Origin: a virus
Length of the DNA: 22,278 bases
Virus record (IMG/VR): IMGVR_UViG_3300042470_000198
Location: 1 to 22,278 of that record
Strand: one strand, 5' to 3'
Notes under the pieces: generated by a model
Seen by the model: only the letters and a program-made list of their open reading frames with translations
The model's database searches: none
Told to the model about the DNA's origin: nothing
In this document: piece after piece, positions 13,908 through 19,734 of the stretch
How positions within the stretch are numbered: the first letter of the stretch is position 1
How the letters are laid out: every line of letters starts with the position of its first letter
Position numbers and translations under genes: made by a program

Positions 13908-14118
13908 TGTTTTTCTCATTTAAGATGCGTGAAATTTCCCGATCGATGTACCACCGGGCCTTGCGTAAGTCCTCGACCTCGTTGCCCTTGAGGCTTGCGC
14001 GCCAGATGTACTTCACGGCATTGCCCAAACAAAAGTTCATGTGCTCAGTAATCTCGATGCACTCCACACCCGATGGATGTGAGTTGTAATGTTTCGGGTG
14101 ATTGACATTGTCATTCAT
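13897..14118 (-). CDS. DUF3310 family protein (73 aa)
   Basis: The sequence has the DUF3310 hallmarks: VNHPKHYNSHPSGVECIEI near the start, then FCLGNAVKYIWRASLKG, then EDLRKARWYIDREI. This small family is very common in phage nucleotide and replication regions, and its biochemical role is not established. I chose the start at 14118 because GGAGGG lies 6 bases upstream. The frame extends to 14142 without a ribosome site. It overlaps the upstream gene by 8 bases. Confidence 0.85.
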   Translation of the reverse strand: MNDNVNHPKHYNSHPSGVECIEITEHMNFCLGNAVKYIWRASLKGNEVEDLRKARWYIDREISRILNEKNNEA

Positions 14119-14323
14119 GAATGGCCCTCCAAGGTCCGCCATAGGCGCTAGAAATCCAAAATCCTGCTGAGTTGATACTCATCCCCATCCTTTCCATTTC
14201 ATCGCGTGTTTTGCATCTGCGGCTCACCCCAAAATCGCCTGTGCGGTGCTTATCAAAGGCAAAGGTTGAGTTGAAGTAGTTTTTGCAGGCCTGGCACTGG
14301 TTGCGATCACCCGTTAATTTCAT
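14111..14323 (-). CDS. Small zinc-finger-like phage protein (70 aa)
   Basis: Cys10-x2-Cys13, His26 and Cys37 (CQAC, then FAFDKHRTG, then RRCKTRDEM) form a likely zinc-binding site of a short CCHC type seen in small phage proteins between RusA and replication genes. The remaining half (WISSAYGGPWRAIHE) is aromatic and may pack against the finger. The start ATG 14323 has GAGGGTGT just upstream and lies in the last codons of the RusA gene (17-base overlap). It may bind nucleic acid, but no partner can be named. Confidence 0.65.
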   Translation of the reverse strand: MKLTGDRNQCQACKNYFNSTFAFDKHRTGDFGVSRRCKTRDEMERMGMSINSAGFWISSAYGGPWRAIHE

Positions 14324-14699
14324 ACACCCTCACCTTCACGATTCCGGCGATTTGTTTGTTCCTGAAGATCCTCAGGTCCGAGATTTGGTTGTCGTCCTTC
14401 CACACTTGCGCGTGGGTCAGGCTGTCGAGCAGGGACTTGAGCAGGTTGTCGATGTCCCGCTTGCGCTTGTCCGGTGGGAACACTTCGATCTCGACTCGCA
14501 GGTCCCCCTCGAGTTCGTAGGTCTTCACCCCATGTTCCGCTAAGCACAGATTGACCGCCTTGCGGTAGGCCTGGCCCTCCTGCGAAATGTAAACGGTGGC
14601 GAGCTTGCCAATGACTCTGTGCCGCCAGTAAGTGTTTACGGTAGGTGGCCATGGCAATGTAGCCTCAAATGTTGGGGTTGAATCGGTAGGCGTTTGCAC
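14307..14699 (-). CDS. rusA: RusA-type Holliday junction resolvase, GTG start (130 aa)
   Basis: RusA dimers cut four-way junctions symmetrically and clear recombination or replication intermediates before packaging. The diagnostic blocks are present: LPWPPTVNTYWRHR (15-28), PPDKRKRDIDNLLKSLLDSL (75-94) with Asp82 and Asp84, and KDDNQISDLR (101-110) with Asp102 and Asp103. These are the acidic metal ligands. The length of 130 is close to the E. coli protein (120). The start is GTG 14699, with GGAG 7 bases upstream, inside the last 35 bases of the helicase gene. Confidence 0.9.
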   Translation of the reverse strand: MQTPTDSTPTFEATLPWPPTVNTYWRHRVIGKLATVYISQEGQAYRKAVNLCLAEHGVKTYELEGDLRVEIEVFPPDKRKRDIDNLLKSLLDSLTHAQVWKDDNQISDLRIFRNKQIAGIVKVRVYEING

Positions 14700-15573
14700 C
14701 TGCTAGCTCCACAAATTGTTGGGATTGACGGTCAAACCAAAGTCTTAACCGCGGCTCGTGGTCCCCATTTCGTTGCTTCTCACACAGCAACATTGCATCA
14801 GGCTCGGCAACATCCACAATCAAGCCGGCTTCAACGGACCGCTCTTTTTTCTTGTTGCGCCACATGAGCCAGACATTATCGACCTGGTCGGCAATCGATC
14901 CTGAACCTTTCAAATCCACCTTCTGAGGCATGGTCTCATCATTGGCAGCCTTTCGGATGTGATGGACCAGGTGGATGTGCAGGTCAGTGTCTCGAGCCAA
15001 GTTCGTACAGTCCGACACAAAGTTTTTCTGAGCGTTGTAATCATCCTCACCACTTACGCACTTCATTAGGCTATCGATGAAGTAATCATTGACTTTATGT
15101 TGCGTCGCAGCGTAATGGCCAACACCGATAACTTGCTCAGGACCTGTGGCACCTTGTTTGTCATAAAACCAAAGCTTGTCACCAACCCACTTGGCAAAGG
15201 CTTCGTACTGCTCGACACCTGGACATGATGATGCAGTCCACTGTCGGACCATCCTTTGCAAGGTGGTGGTTGGCTTCATCTCAAAGCTTGCAATCAGCAC
15301 TGAGCGGCCTTGCGCAATAAGCTGCAGGGCAATCATGCCTGTGATCAAGCTTTTACCTGAGCCGTTGGTGCCAGCGTAAACCGTAACCTCGGCAGGCCTG
15401 AAGCTGAATCGGTCTTTGACCTTGGGCCAGGGCATGAGCACAGGCTTAGTAGGCTCGGCTTGCAATAAGTCGATGGCTTGCTTGATGATGTCCTTCGCTG
15501 GCCTTACAGATACAGCGGCTTCCATCTCGTGATACCACTGCACAAAATCGATGTTATTTGGGATGCTGTTCAT
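14665..15573 (-). CDS. RecA-fold replicative helicase/ATPase, DnaB/Twinkle-like core (302 aa)
   Basis: This is a single ATPase core without the DnaB N-terminal domain. Walker A is GTNGSGKS (68-75). A Walker B-like strand YFIDSL (164-169) follows, then HLVHHIRK (201-208) and the GSGSIADQVDNVW block (223-235), as in SF4 DnaB/Twinkle and RecA-like proteins. It probably unwinds the fork or acts as the phage helicase working with the DUF1376 protein encoded upstream. The start at 15573 has GGAG 8 bases upstream and an ATGA overlap with the previous gene. The frame to 15594 lacks a better site. A RepA-like or loader ATPase is the alternative. Confidence 0.85.
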   Translation of the reverse strand: MNSIPNNIDFVQWYHEMEAAVSVRPAKDIIKQAIDLLQAEPTKPVLMPWPKVKDRFSFRPAEVTVYAGTNGSGKSLITGMIALQLIAQGRSVLIASFEMKPTTTLQRMVRQWTASSCPGVEQYEAFAKWVGDKLWFYDKQGATGPEQVIGVGHYAATQHKVNDYFIDSLMKCVSGEDDYNAQKNFVSDCTNLARDTDLHIHLVHHIRKAANDETMPQKVDLKGSGSIADQVDNVWLMWRNKKKERSVEAGLIVDVAEPDAMLLCEKQRNGDHEPRLRLWFDRQSQQFVELAGANAYRFNPNI

Positions 15574-15866
15574 TGATCGATCTCCGAGTCCCAAATGAGC
15601 ACTGGGCGCGTTTCTAAGTAGGTGGCAATGATTCGGCCAGGATTGAAGCGCTTGAGCGCCTCTACGGCCTCAAAAACGGCCTCAGAATCGATTCCTGAGA
15701 CATGGATGCGTAATCCCCTGGCCCAGCGGTAGTCCAAATCACCGCGGCTGGCCACAACAACAGGGATTGGCAGGCTTGGATCAGGTTGGCCATCAAAGTC
15801 CACAAAAACGGCCTGTGGAAGCTGGCCTTTAACCTGGCAGGTAAGGACAAACTCGTGCCCCTTCAT
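15570..15866 (-). CDS. Protein of unknown function between replication genes (98 aa)
   Basis: The 98-residue alpha/beta protein has an N-terminal beta-rich half (EFVLTCQVKG, AVFVDFDG, IPVVVAS), a Trp/Arg turn and a C-terminal helix and strand (AVFEAVEALKRFNPGRIIATYLE). It is joined by ATGA overlaps to the replication protein gene upstream and the helicase gene downstream, so it is co-translated with the replisome and may be a loader or adaptor. That is inference from position only. No family is recognised. Confidence 0.7.
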   Translation of the reverse strand: MKGHEFVLTCQVKGQLPQAVFVDFDGQPDPSLPIPVVVASRGDLDYRWARGLRIHVSGIDSEAVFEAVEALKRFNPGRIIATYLETRPVLIWDSEIDQ

Positions 15867-16504
15867 AGCGCACCCGCAAAAGGATCAAGGCTTGCAGGCT
15901 TGGCCTTGCCTTCTTTCTCAGCAAGCACCCAGTTTTGGAAGGTCTTATCCCAATCAAGCTTGGTAGCGTCCTTGCCTGACTTGGCTTGCCAGTAGTTGCA
16001 AAACTTCATGATGGTATGGCTTGGATTCAGATCAGGCCTTTCCTTGCGCATGAAAGCAATCAACTCATCACTCGGTTCCCAGTTTGGAGGCAAGCGCGTA
16101 GCGCGGCTCTCTCTGGTTCTTGGTTCTTGGTTCTTGGTTGGGATCTGTTCCGCATCTGATTTCAGATCTGATTTCAGATCCTTTTCAGCTTCCCAACGGA
16201 TCTGATTCGCACGCTTTGCAGAGGCTGCCTTGGCTTGATACTTACGAATTTCGGCATCAATCCTCTGATGCGTATGTGATTTCAGATCTGAATCGTATGT
16301 GAAATAGATCTGAACCAGACTCCGCACGCAATCCTCCTTGCCACGCGCTCCGATCTTAAAAGCAAGGCTTGGAATATCGTCTGGGAGCGGCTTTTCAGTG
16401 TCGTAATACAGCCAGATCAGCCGCAGGTAGTAGTAGGACTCTTCGGGTGTTAAGGACGAGGTGTCCTTCAAAAAGTCCCCAATATGGTGGGGATAAAAGT
16501 GCAT
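15863..16504 (-). CDS. DUF1376-type replication protein (213 aa)
   Basis: Residues about 1-85 match the DUF1376 pattern: MHFYPHHIGDFLKDTSSLTP, YYYLRLIWLYYDTEKPLPDD and the following helices. This N-terminal domain is found in phage replication initiators or primosome proteins that sit next to helicases. A charged repetitive linker (about 95-135) follows, then a C-terminal region with WEPSDELIAFMRKERPDL and a Trp-containing helix (DWDKTFQNWVL). I chose the start at 16504 because GGAAGG lies 7 bases upstream. Longer frames to 16528 lack that. The linker DNA contains two kinds of repeat (16114-16140 and 16142-16313), as the lambda O gene contains its origin. Confidence 0.75.
   Translation of the reverse strand: MHFYPHHIGDFLKDTSSLTPEESYYYLRLIWLYYDTEKPLPDDIPSLAFKIGARGKEDCVRSLVQIYFTYDSDLKSHTHQRIDAEIRKYQAKAASAKRANQIRWEAEKDLKSDLKSDAEQIPTKNQEPRTRESRATRLPPNWEPSDELIAFMRKERPDLNPSHTIMKFCNYWQAKSGKDATKLDWDKTFQNWVLAEKEGKAKPASLDPFAGAL
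16114..16140. repeat. 7-bp tandem repeat, 3.9 copies, inside the DUF1376 gene
   Basis: The plus strand has tggttct three times plus tggttg. On the coding strand it reads as Asn/Gln/Lys/Pro linker codons. Because 7 is not a multiple of 3, gain or loss of a unit would shift the frame of the replication protein after the linker. Confidence 0.85.
16142..16313. repeat. Iteron-like cluster inside the replication protein gene (possible origin)
   Basis: TGATTTCAGATCTGA occurs at 16157-16171 and 16277-16291. A 13-base partial copy lies at 16169-16181, a diverged copy at 16300-16313, and shorter GATCTG(ATT) pieces at 16142-16147 and 16199-16207. The core TCAGATCTGA is a perfect palindrome, extended to 12 bases (TTCAGATCTGAA) at 16281-16292. 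Repeated palindromic sites inside a phage replication gene resemble the four iterons within lambda O. The coding linker explains some of the repetition (DLKSDLKSD), but not the copy 100 bases away. Confidence 0.45.
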
Positions 16505-16610
16505 TTCATAACCTTCCATCAAAGGCAATCATCACTGAAGTTGGGCGTTGGCAGGCGGGTGATGAAGCCGCTTTTCGGTAGCTAACCTAGCCATGCCCTT
16601 TGGACTTTAC

Positions 16611-16877
16611 CTAATGCTTGGTTGGTGTGCAAGCAAAAGTTTGGATCATCTCGCGCAGCTTGCTATCGACATCTGACCAATAGCTTTCAAAGGCTGCGGC
16701 ACCGTTGTTCTCAGCAATACCTAGGCAGATCTTAGTCAGCATCGTGAGCGCTACGCTGTTGAAGACTTGCTCGGCAAAGTTACTGTCATGCTGCTCTTCA
16801 ATAAGATCGATGTGATGACCGATGCTTTTGACCATCGCAAAAGCTGTCTTGGCTATCTCAATCTCGGTCTTAGTCAT
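16611..16877 (-). CDS. Small helical protein of unknown function (88 aa)
   Basis: The 88 residues are almost all helical in character (TEIEIAKTAFAMVKSIGHHIDL, then QVFNSVALTMLTKICLGIAE). They are hydrophobic enough for a helical bundle but not membrane-like. Start 16877 overlaps the HExxH gene stop as ATGA. A non-coding stretch of about 100 bases, the longest in this operon, separates its stop from the DUF1376 start. Only tiny frames (20 and 8 codons) lie there. No family is recognised. Confidence 0.6.
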   Translation of the reverse strand: MTKTEIEIAKTAFAMVKSIGHHIDLIEEQHDSNFAEQVFNSVALTMLTKICLGIAENNGAAAFESYWSDVDSKLREMIQTFACTPTKH

Positions 16878-17239
16878 TTTATGATTCTCCCCAATCGGTT
16901 CAGGACTGCGTGCTCTTGAGCCACTACCAGATCATGGTTCGGGTTTTGCATTTTGGCTGCCGTTTCGCACAAATCCGCAAGCAGCAAGTGCAACACCTCA
17001 TGAATTGCTAGTGTTTCGACATTGGTAATAAAACCAAAGTCCCCTTCGGAGTTAATTGTCAACCGTATCGATGCATTCTTGCTGACCGTGTTGTATTGCG
17101 TTTGTGCGGCAATTCCATTCCCGATCTGCTCATGCGTGATCGACAAATGCCACTCGGTCATGCCTAATTCATTGATCAATGACTGCACTTTGGCAGCAAA
17201 CCGCTTAAAATCTGAAGCTAAAAAAATATGGGTTTTCAC
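16874..17239 (-). CDS. Small HExxH metallopeptidase-like protein (121 aa)
   Basis: Residues 79-90 read IHEVLHLLLADL, an HExxH zinc motif (His80, Glu81, His84) at the end of a helix, with Glu109/His110 in AQEHAVLN as a possible third ligand. An alpha/beta front half (HLSITHEQIG, ASIRLTINSE) precedes it, as in small zincin-like phage and SprT-like proteins. A protease or DNA-protein crosslink role is possible, but no substrate can be read. The start at 17239 overlaps the previous stop as ATGA. It sits just downstream of three paralogous small genes. Confidence 0.65.
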   Translation of the reverse strand: MKTHIFLASDFKRFAAKVQSLINELGMTEWHLSITHEQIGNGIAAQTQYNTVSKNASIRLTINSEGDFGFITNVETLAIHEVLHLLLADLCETAAKMQNPNHDLVVAQEHAVLNRLGRIIK

Positions 17240-17475
17240 TGCTTACCCCTTGCTCGTATGGCGGCGGCGCATCTCTCAATCGTTGGCCCATGCGTCAATG
17301 CTTTTGAATCTTTTGGCAAAGGAATATCCTCACACACCTTTGCACACGCAGAACGCTCAGCAGCAGCAACAAGGGCGGCGAATGCTTCAAGCTGCCCTTC
17401 CCAACAAGTCCACCCAAGGCCATACTTTGCGATCCCCGCCTTCCGCGCCATCTTGACTATGTCTTCTTGGGCCAT
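17236..17475 (-). CDS. Small paralogous protein 3 with AxRxACxxxC and IRARG motifs (79 aa)
   Basis: It begins MAQEDIVKMARKAGIAKYG, contains FAALVAAAERSACAKVCED and ends ERCAAAIRARGKQ. The same elements recur in the two genes upstream, so this is the third copy of a tandem family. Start 17475 has GAGGTGAGC upstream and lies 2 bases after the previous stop. The longer frame to 17526 would overlap by about 50 bases. Such small Cys-containing proteins are common in phage accessory regions. Their function is unknown. Confidence 0.65.
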   Translation of the reverse strand: MAQEDIVKMARKAGIAKYGLGWTCWEGQLEAFAALVAAAERSACAKVCEDIPLPKDSKALTHGPTIERCAAAIRARGKQ

Positions 17476-17477
17476 GC

Positions 17478-17744
17478 TCACCTCATTCCTCGTATGGCGG
17501 TGGCGCTGTAGTCGGGACGAACCCAATCGCCTTTTGCTATGGCGATGCAGTCGTCCGAATCCAGCATGTAATCGCCTTCAGTGACGCAGTAATCGTCTTC
17601 CTCTTTGATCGCCTTGCAGATGCGATCACGCTCATGATCGGCAACAAGGGCAGCGAAGCGTGTTACAGAACCTAATGGATTTTCGTCAGATCCGTAAGCC
17701 AATCCAGCCTCCCGCGCCAGCTTAATAATTTCCTCGTGGGTCAT
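17478..17744 (-). CDS. Small paralogous protein 2 of the same tandem family (88 aa)
   Basis: It begins MTHEEIIKLAREAGLAYGSD and carries FAALVADHERDRICKAI where its paralog has FAALVAAAERSACAKVC. A longer acidic insert (DDYCVTEGDYMLDSDD) follows, and it ends ATAIRGMR, a variant of the AAIRARG tail. Start 17744 shares ATGA with the previous stop and has AAGGGG 7 bases upstream. The insert and the degraded tail show that this copy has diverged. Function is unknown. Confidence 0.65.
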   Translation of the reverse strand: MTHEEIIKLAREAGLAYGSDENPLGSVTRFAALVADHERDRICKAIKEEDDYCVTEGDYMLDSDDCIAIAKGDWVRPDYSATAIRGMR

Positions 17745-18157
17745 GTGTTTCCCCTTGCTCGTATAGCTTTCTTGCAATCCTCGGCATCAGGTTTGTTTCT
17801 GTAAGCCTCGTCCTCGTCTTCAAATTCTTGATTGCACCAGTCATGAAACATCTGGTCGCACAATGTTGCACACGCCTCACGCTCGGCAGCGATGCGCTCA
17901 TCAATCTGCCAATCAAGTTGTTTGAGCAGGTCTTCCGTGGTGTCACCGTGCCCTGTTGCGTAGCCTTGTCGCATCATCCAAGCGGCCAGCTTCTCACGCT
18001 CGGCAGCCACAGCATCTGCAATTAACTTATCAAGTTGCGAGGCTTTACGCAGCCGGCTTACATGGCCTTTGTCGTACCCGGTTTGCTTTACGATGTCCTT
18101 GATCCTCAAAGACTCGTCCTTGACCAGCATCCTGACTTCAAAGTATCGGTGCATCAT
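17741..18157 (-). CDS. HTH-containing relative of the tandem family (138 aa)
   Basis: Residues about 17-40 (LRIKDIVKQTGYDKGHVSRL) look like a helix-turn-helix. Two copies of an AAERE helix follow (AAEREKLAAWM and AAEREACATLCDQM). The C-terminus AEDCKKAIRARGNT matches the tails of the next two genes. This is therefore a fusion of a DNA-binding head to the small paralog family and may regulate or target them. The start overlaps the upstream stop (AAATGATG). No function is established. Confidence 0.65.
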   Translation of the reverse strand: MMHRYFEVRMLVKDESLRIKDIVKQTGYDKGHVSRLRKASQLDKLIADAVAAEREKLAAWMMRQGYATGHGDTTEDLLKQLDWQIDERIAAEREACATLCDQMFHDWCNQEFEDEDEAYRNKPDAEDCKKAIRARGNT

Positions 18158-18435
18158 TTATCTGTCTTTTTTGAAAATATTTCAGGCTTGTAAACCCGCA
18201 CGCTTGCATCATGCAGGTAGATCACGCGGATCATGTCGTCCACTACAGTCCAGCAAAACTCAAACATCCTGCCACTAGACCCATAGCTGTAACCATCCAC
18301 CAGGCTTTTGCCGAATTCCTTGCATTTGATTTGACGCAAGGTCAGTACGATCTCACCGCCGCCCTCATTGTTGGCAGACCAAGTCTGTGCTGAGACAGCC
18401 ACTGGCAATGCCAGCAAAAGCGCGGCAAGTCTCAT
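18154..18435 (-). CDS. Small exported protein with signal peptide (93 aa)
   Basis: Residues 1-16 form a clean signal peptide (MRLAALLLALPVAVSA then Gln), with a short basic n-region, a Leu/Ala core and an ASA-type cleavage site. The mature part of about 77 residues has Cys38 and Cys61, possibly a disulfide, plus beta-like segments (EIVLTLRQIKC, MFEFCWTVVDDMIRVIYL). It is probably periplasmic. It is odd among cytoplasmic replication genes; superinfection exclusion or envelope modification is conceivable. It is tied by ATGA overlaps on both sides. Confidence 0.7.
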   Translation of the reverse strand: MRLAALLLALPVAVSAQTWSANNEGGGEIVLTLRQIKCKEFGKSLVDGYSYGSSGRMFEFCWTVVDDMIRVIYLHDASVRVYKPEIFSKKTDK

Positions 18436-18647
18436 AGCTTCACAAAAAGGCGCTCGATCCCTTTTTCCTTAACGAAGGTGGTGAAGTCCAAAGGCTTAGT
18501 TGCCAGCACAGCAAAGGTCAGCATGTGAGCCAATTGCGCAGCTTCATAACCGCTGCAGTTTTCAGGGACCGCGATGCGGTGCATAGCGCCATCAATCTCA
18601 ACATCAATAGGACCGATGGGACTAAGTTCAGTTATGTTCAATTTCAT
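18432..18647 (-). CDS. Small protein of unknown function (71 aa)
   Basis: This is a 71-residue soluble alpha/beta protein (VEIDGAMHRIAVPENC, AQLAHMLTFAVLATKP, TTFVKEKGIERLFVKL). It overlaps the regulator gene by 20 bases. The ATG at 18647 has AAGGAG only 1 base upstream, which is too close. TTG 18641 has the same AAGGAG at a good 7-base distance, so the true start may be TTG. No family is recognised. Confidence 0.6.
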   Translation of the reverse strand: MKLNITELSPIGPIDVEIDGAMHRIAVPENCSGYEAAQLAHMLTFAVLATKPLDFTTFVKEKGIERLFVKL

Positions 18648-18816
18648 GCTCCTTGATTGGTGTGTGGATGAGCTTGCCTTTTGTCAGCACAAGCAGTCTA
18701 AAAATAGGCATACGGTCATGCTTGCAGTAGTAATGGACCGTCGAAGGCGCAACGCCCAACAGCCTGGCTGCAGCCCGTATACCACCAACAGATTCAATAA
18801 GGTCTCGAATGTTCAT
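18628..18816 (-). CDS. Cro/YdaS-like helix-turn-helix regulator (62 aa)
   Basis: The 62-residue protein begins MNIRDLIESVGGIRAAARLL, then GVAPSTVHYYCKHDRMP. This is a Cro/YdaS-type helix-turn-helix, with the turn at Gly-Val and a recognition helix STVHYYC. It is the first gene of the minus operon and divides the two divergent blocks, so it probably controls both. The start at 18816 is the right size for the family. Longer frames to 18972 cross the operator region. There is no ribosome site before the ATG. The predicted -10 ends only 6 bases upstream, suggesting a leaderless mRNA. Confidence 0.8.
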   Translation of the reverse strand: MNIRDLIESVGGIRAAARLLGVAPSTVHYYCKHDRMPIFRLLVLTKGKLIHTPIKEHEIEHN

Positions 18817-18817
18817 G

Positions 18818-18837
18818 GCGTTAGCATAATCGAACAC
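18818..18837. promoter_or_regulatory. Operator-like site O2, 2 bases upstream of the regulator ATG
   Basis: Read on the minus strand this is GTGTTCGATTATGCTAACGC, with near-palindromic arms (GTGTT and AACGC, 10-base centre). It shares 13 of 20 positions, including the first nine, with the site at 18875-18894. It covers the predicted -10 of the regulator promoter, so binding would give autorepression. Confidence 0.5.
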
Positions 18838-18851
18838 CCTTGAACATGCAA
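18823..18851 (-). promoter_or_regulatory. Candidate promoter of the regulator and replication operon
   Basis: On the minus strand TTGCAT (18846-18851) and TATGCT (18823-18828) are separated by 17 bases. Both hexamers are moderate matches. Transcription would start at or within a base or two of the regulator ATG (18816), giving a leaderless mRNA as with lambda cI from PRM. Confidence 0.4.
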
Positions 18852-18866
18852 CCACAGGGAAACTTG

Positions 18867-18895
18867 TTGACATAGTGTTCGATACATGAAACACT
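18867..18895 (+). promoter_or_regulatory. Candidate promoter of the plus-strand early block
   Basis: A perfect -35 TTGACA (18867-18872) is followed 17 bases later by a weak -10 AACACT (18890-18895). The operator-like site at 18875-18894 covers the spacer and -10, so a bound regulator would block it. The poor -10 leaves the exact start uncertain. Confidence 0.4.
18875..18894. promoter_or_regulatory. Operator-like site O1 in the divergent control region
   Basis: GTGTTCGATACATGAAACAC has perfect arms GTGTT and AACAC around 10 bases (AGTGTT/AACACT if one base is added on each side). With the related site at 18818-18837 it makes two spaced copies between the divergent operons, the usual plan for a Cro/CI-type switch. 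Confidence 0.55.
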
Positions 18896-18924
18896 TTAGA
18901 CTCCGCAAACTTTAGAGCAAACTC

Positions 18925-19092
18925 ATGGAAAGAAATGATGAATGGCAGTTGATGATGCAAGAGCGCGAGCAAATGACTGAGGAAGCTTTTATCCGTGCCA
19001 AGTTAGGCATGGCTAATGAAAACGATTGGAAATGGCTTGCAAACGAACTCGGATTAGATCTTTACAAAAGGAAAGCAAATGTTGATTTCTGA
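18925..19092 (+). CDS. Small first gene of the plus-strand block (55 aa)
   Basis: The frame runs from ATG 18925 to TGA 19092. It encodes a 55-residue highly charged helical peptide (MERNDEWQLMMQEREQMTEE, then FIRAKLGMANENDWKWLANELGL). It overlaps the SSB-like gene by 14 bases, and the second gene's ribosome site (AAAAGGAAAG) lies within it. It is the first coding region after the divergent promoter. Its own ribosome site is weak (TAGAG). Function is unknown. Overlap and codon pattern support it. Confidence 0.6.
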   Translation: MERNDEWQLMMQEREQMTEEAFIRAKLGMANENDWKWLANELGLDLYKRKANVDF

Positions 19093-19708
19093 TAGCGGCA
19101 GCGACCGCGAATTCAAACTGGCCCCGGCAGGGGTTCACATGGCCATCTGCTACGGCGTGGTTGATTTAGGCACCCAGGGTTACACCTACCTTGGCGAGCA
19201 AAAGCAAGCGCGTCAGTGCCGCATCATGTGGGAGTTGCATGGCGAAGATGCTGATGGCAATCCCCTCACCCTGGAAGACGGCAGGCCCTTGTCACTGAGC
19301 CAGCGCTACACCTTATCGCTTGCTGAGAAGGCCAAGCTTCGCAAGACGCTGATTAGCTGGCGCGGCAGGGAATTCACTGCCCAGGAACTCAAAGGCTTTG
19401 ACCTTCGTACCATCATCGGTGCGCCCTGCATGCTGACAGTGACTCACGCAATCAAGGGTGACAAGACCTTTGCCAATGTCGATACCGTAACCGCGGTGCC
19501 TGCAGCACTCAAAAAGCTTGGTCTGCCCGAAATGGTCAACAAGAAGGTGTACTTCAGCTTTGGCTACTTTGAGGAGGCCCAGTTTGATGCGCTGACTGAC
19601 GGCCTGAAGAAGATCATCATGCAGTCGCCCGAGTGGGACAACAGGCAGCAGATCAAGCATGTTGCCCCGACCAAGCTTGACGACATCGATGATGATATTC
19701 CCTTCTGA
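19079..19708 (+). CDS. SSB-like single-stranded DNA-binding protein with acidic tip (209 aa)
   Basis: The C-terminus reads DDIDDDIPF, which ends in DDDIPF exactly as in the acidic tip of E. coli SSB that recruits partner proteins. The N-terminal 140 residues are beta-rich with a DRE.KLAP.GVH opening, as in phage DUF669-like or OB-fold replication proteins, followed by a long charged helix. It would coat ssDNA in replication or annealing and bind host repair proteins through the tip. The start at 19079 has AAAGGAAAG upstream. It leads the recombination genes. Confidence 0.75.
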   Translation: MLISDSGSDREFKLAPAGVHMAICYGVVDLGTQGYTYLGEQKQARQCRIMWELHGEDADGNPLTLEDGRPLSLSQRYTLSLAEKAKLRKTLISWRGREFTAQELKGFDLRTIIGAPCMLTVTHAIKGDKTFANVDTVTAVPAALKKLGLPEMVNKKVYFSFGYFEEAQFDALTDGLKKIIMQSPEWDNRQQIKHVAPTKLDDIDDDIPF

Positions 19709-19734
19709 TCTTTATAACAGTCAAGGATAACAAA

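Noticed and set aside
16505-16610. Tiny frames (20 and 8 codons) between 16611 and the DUF1376 gene
   Set aside because: They are chained by overlapping stop and start codons but are too short and have no recognisable product. A leader peptide role cannot be supported.
18628-18972. 114-aa form of the regulator starting at 18972
   Set aside because: The extra 52 residues run through both operator-like sites and the predicted promoters and antisense to the 55-aa plus-strand gene. The 62-aa form matches Cro/YdaS size.
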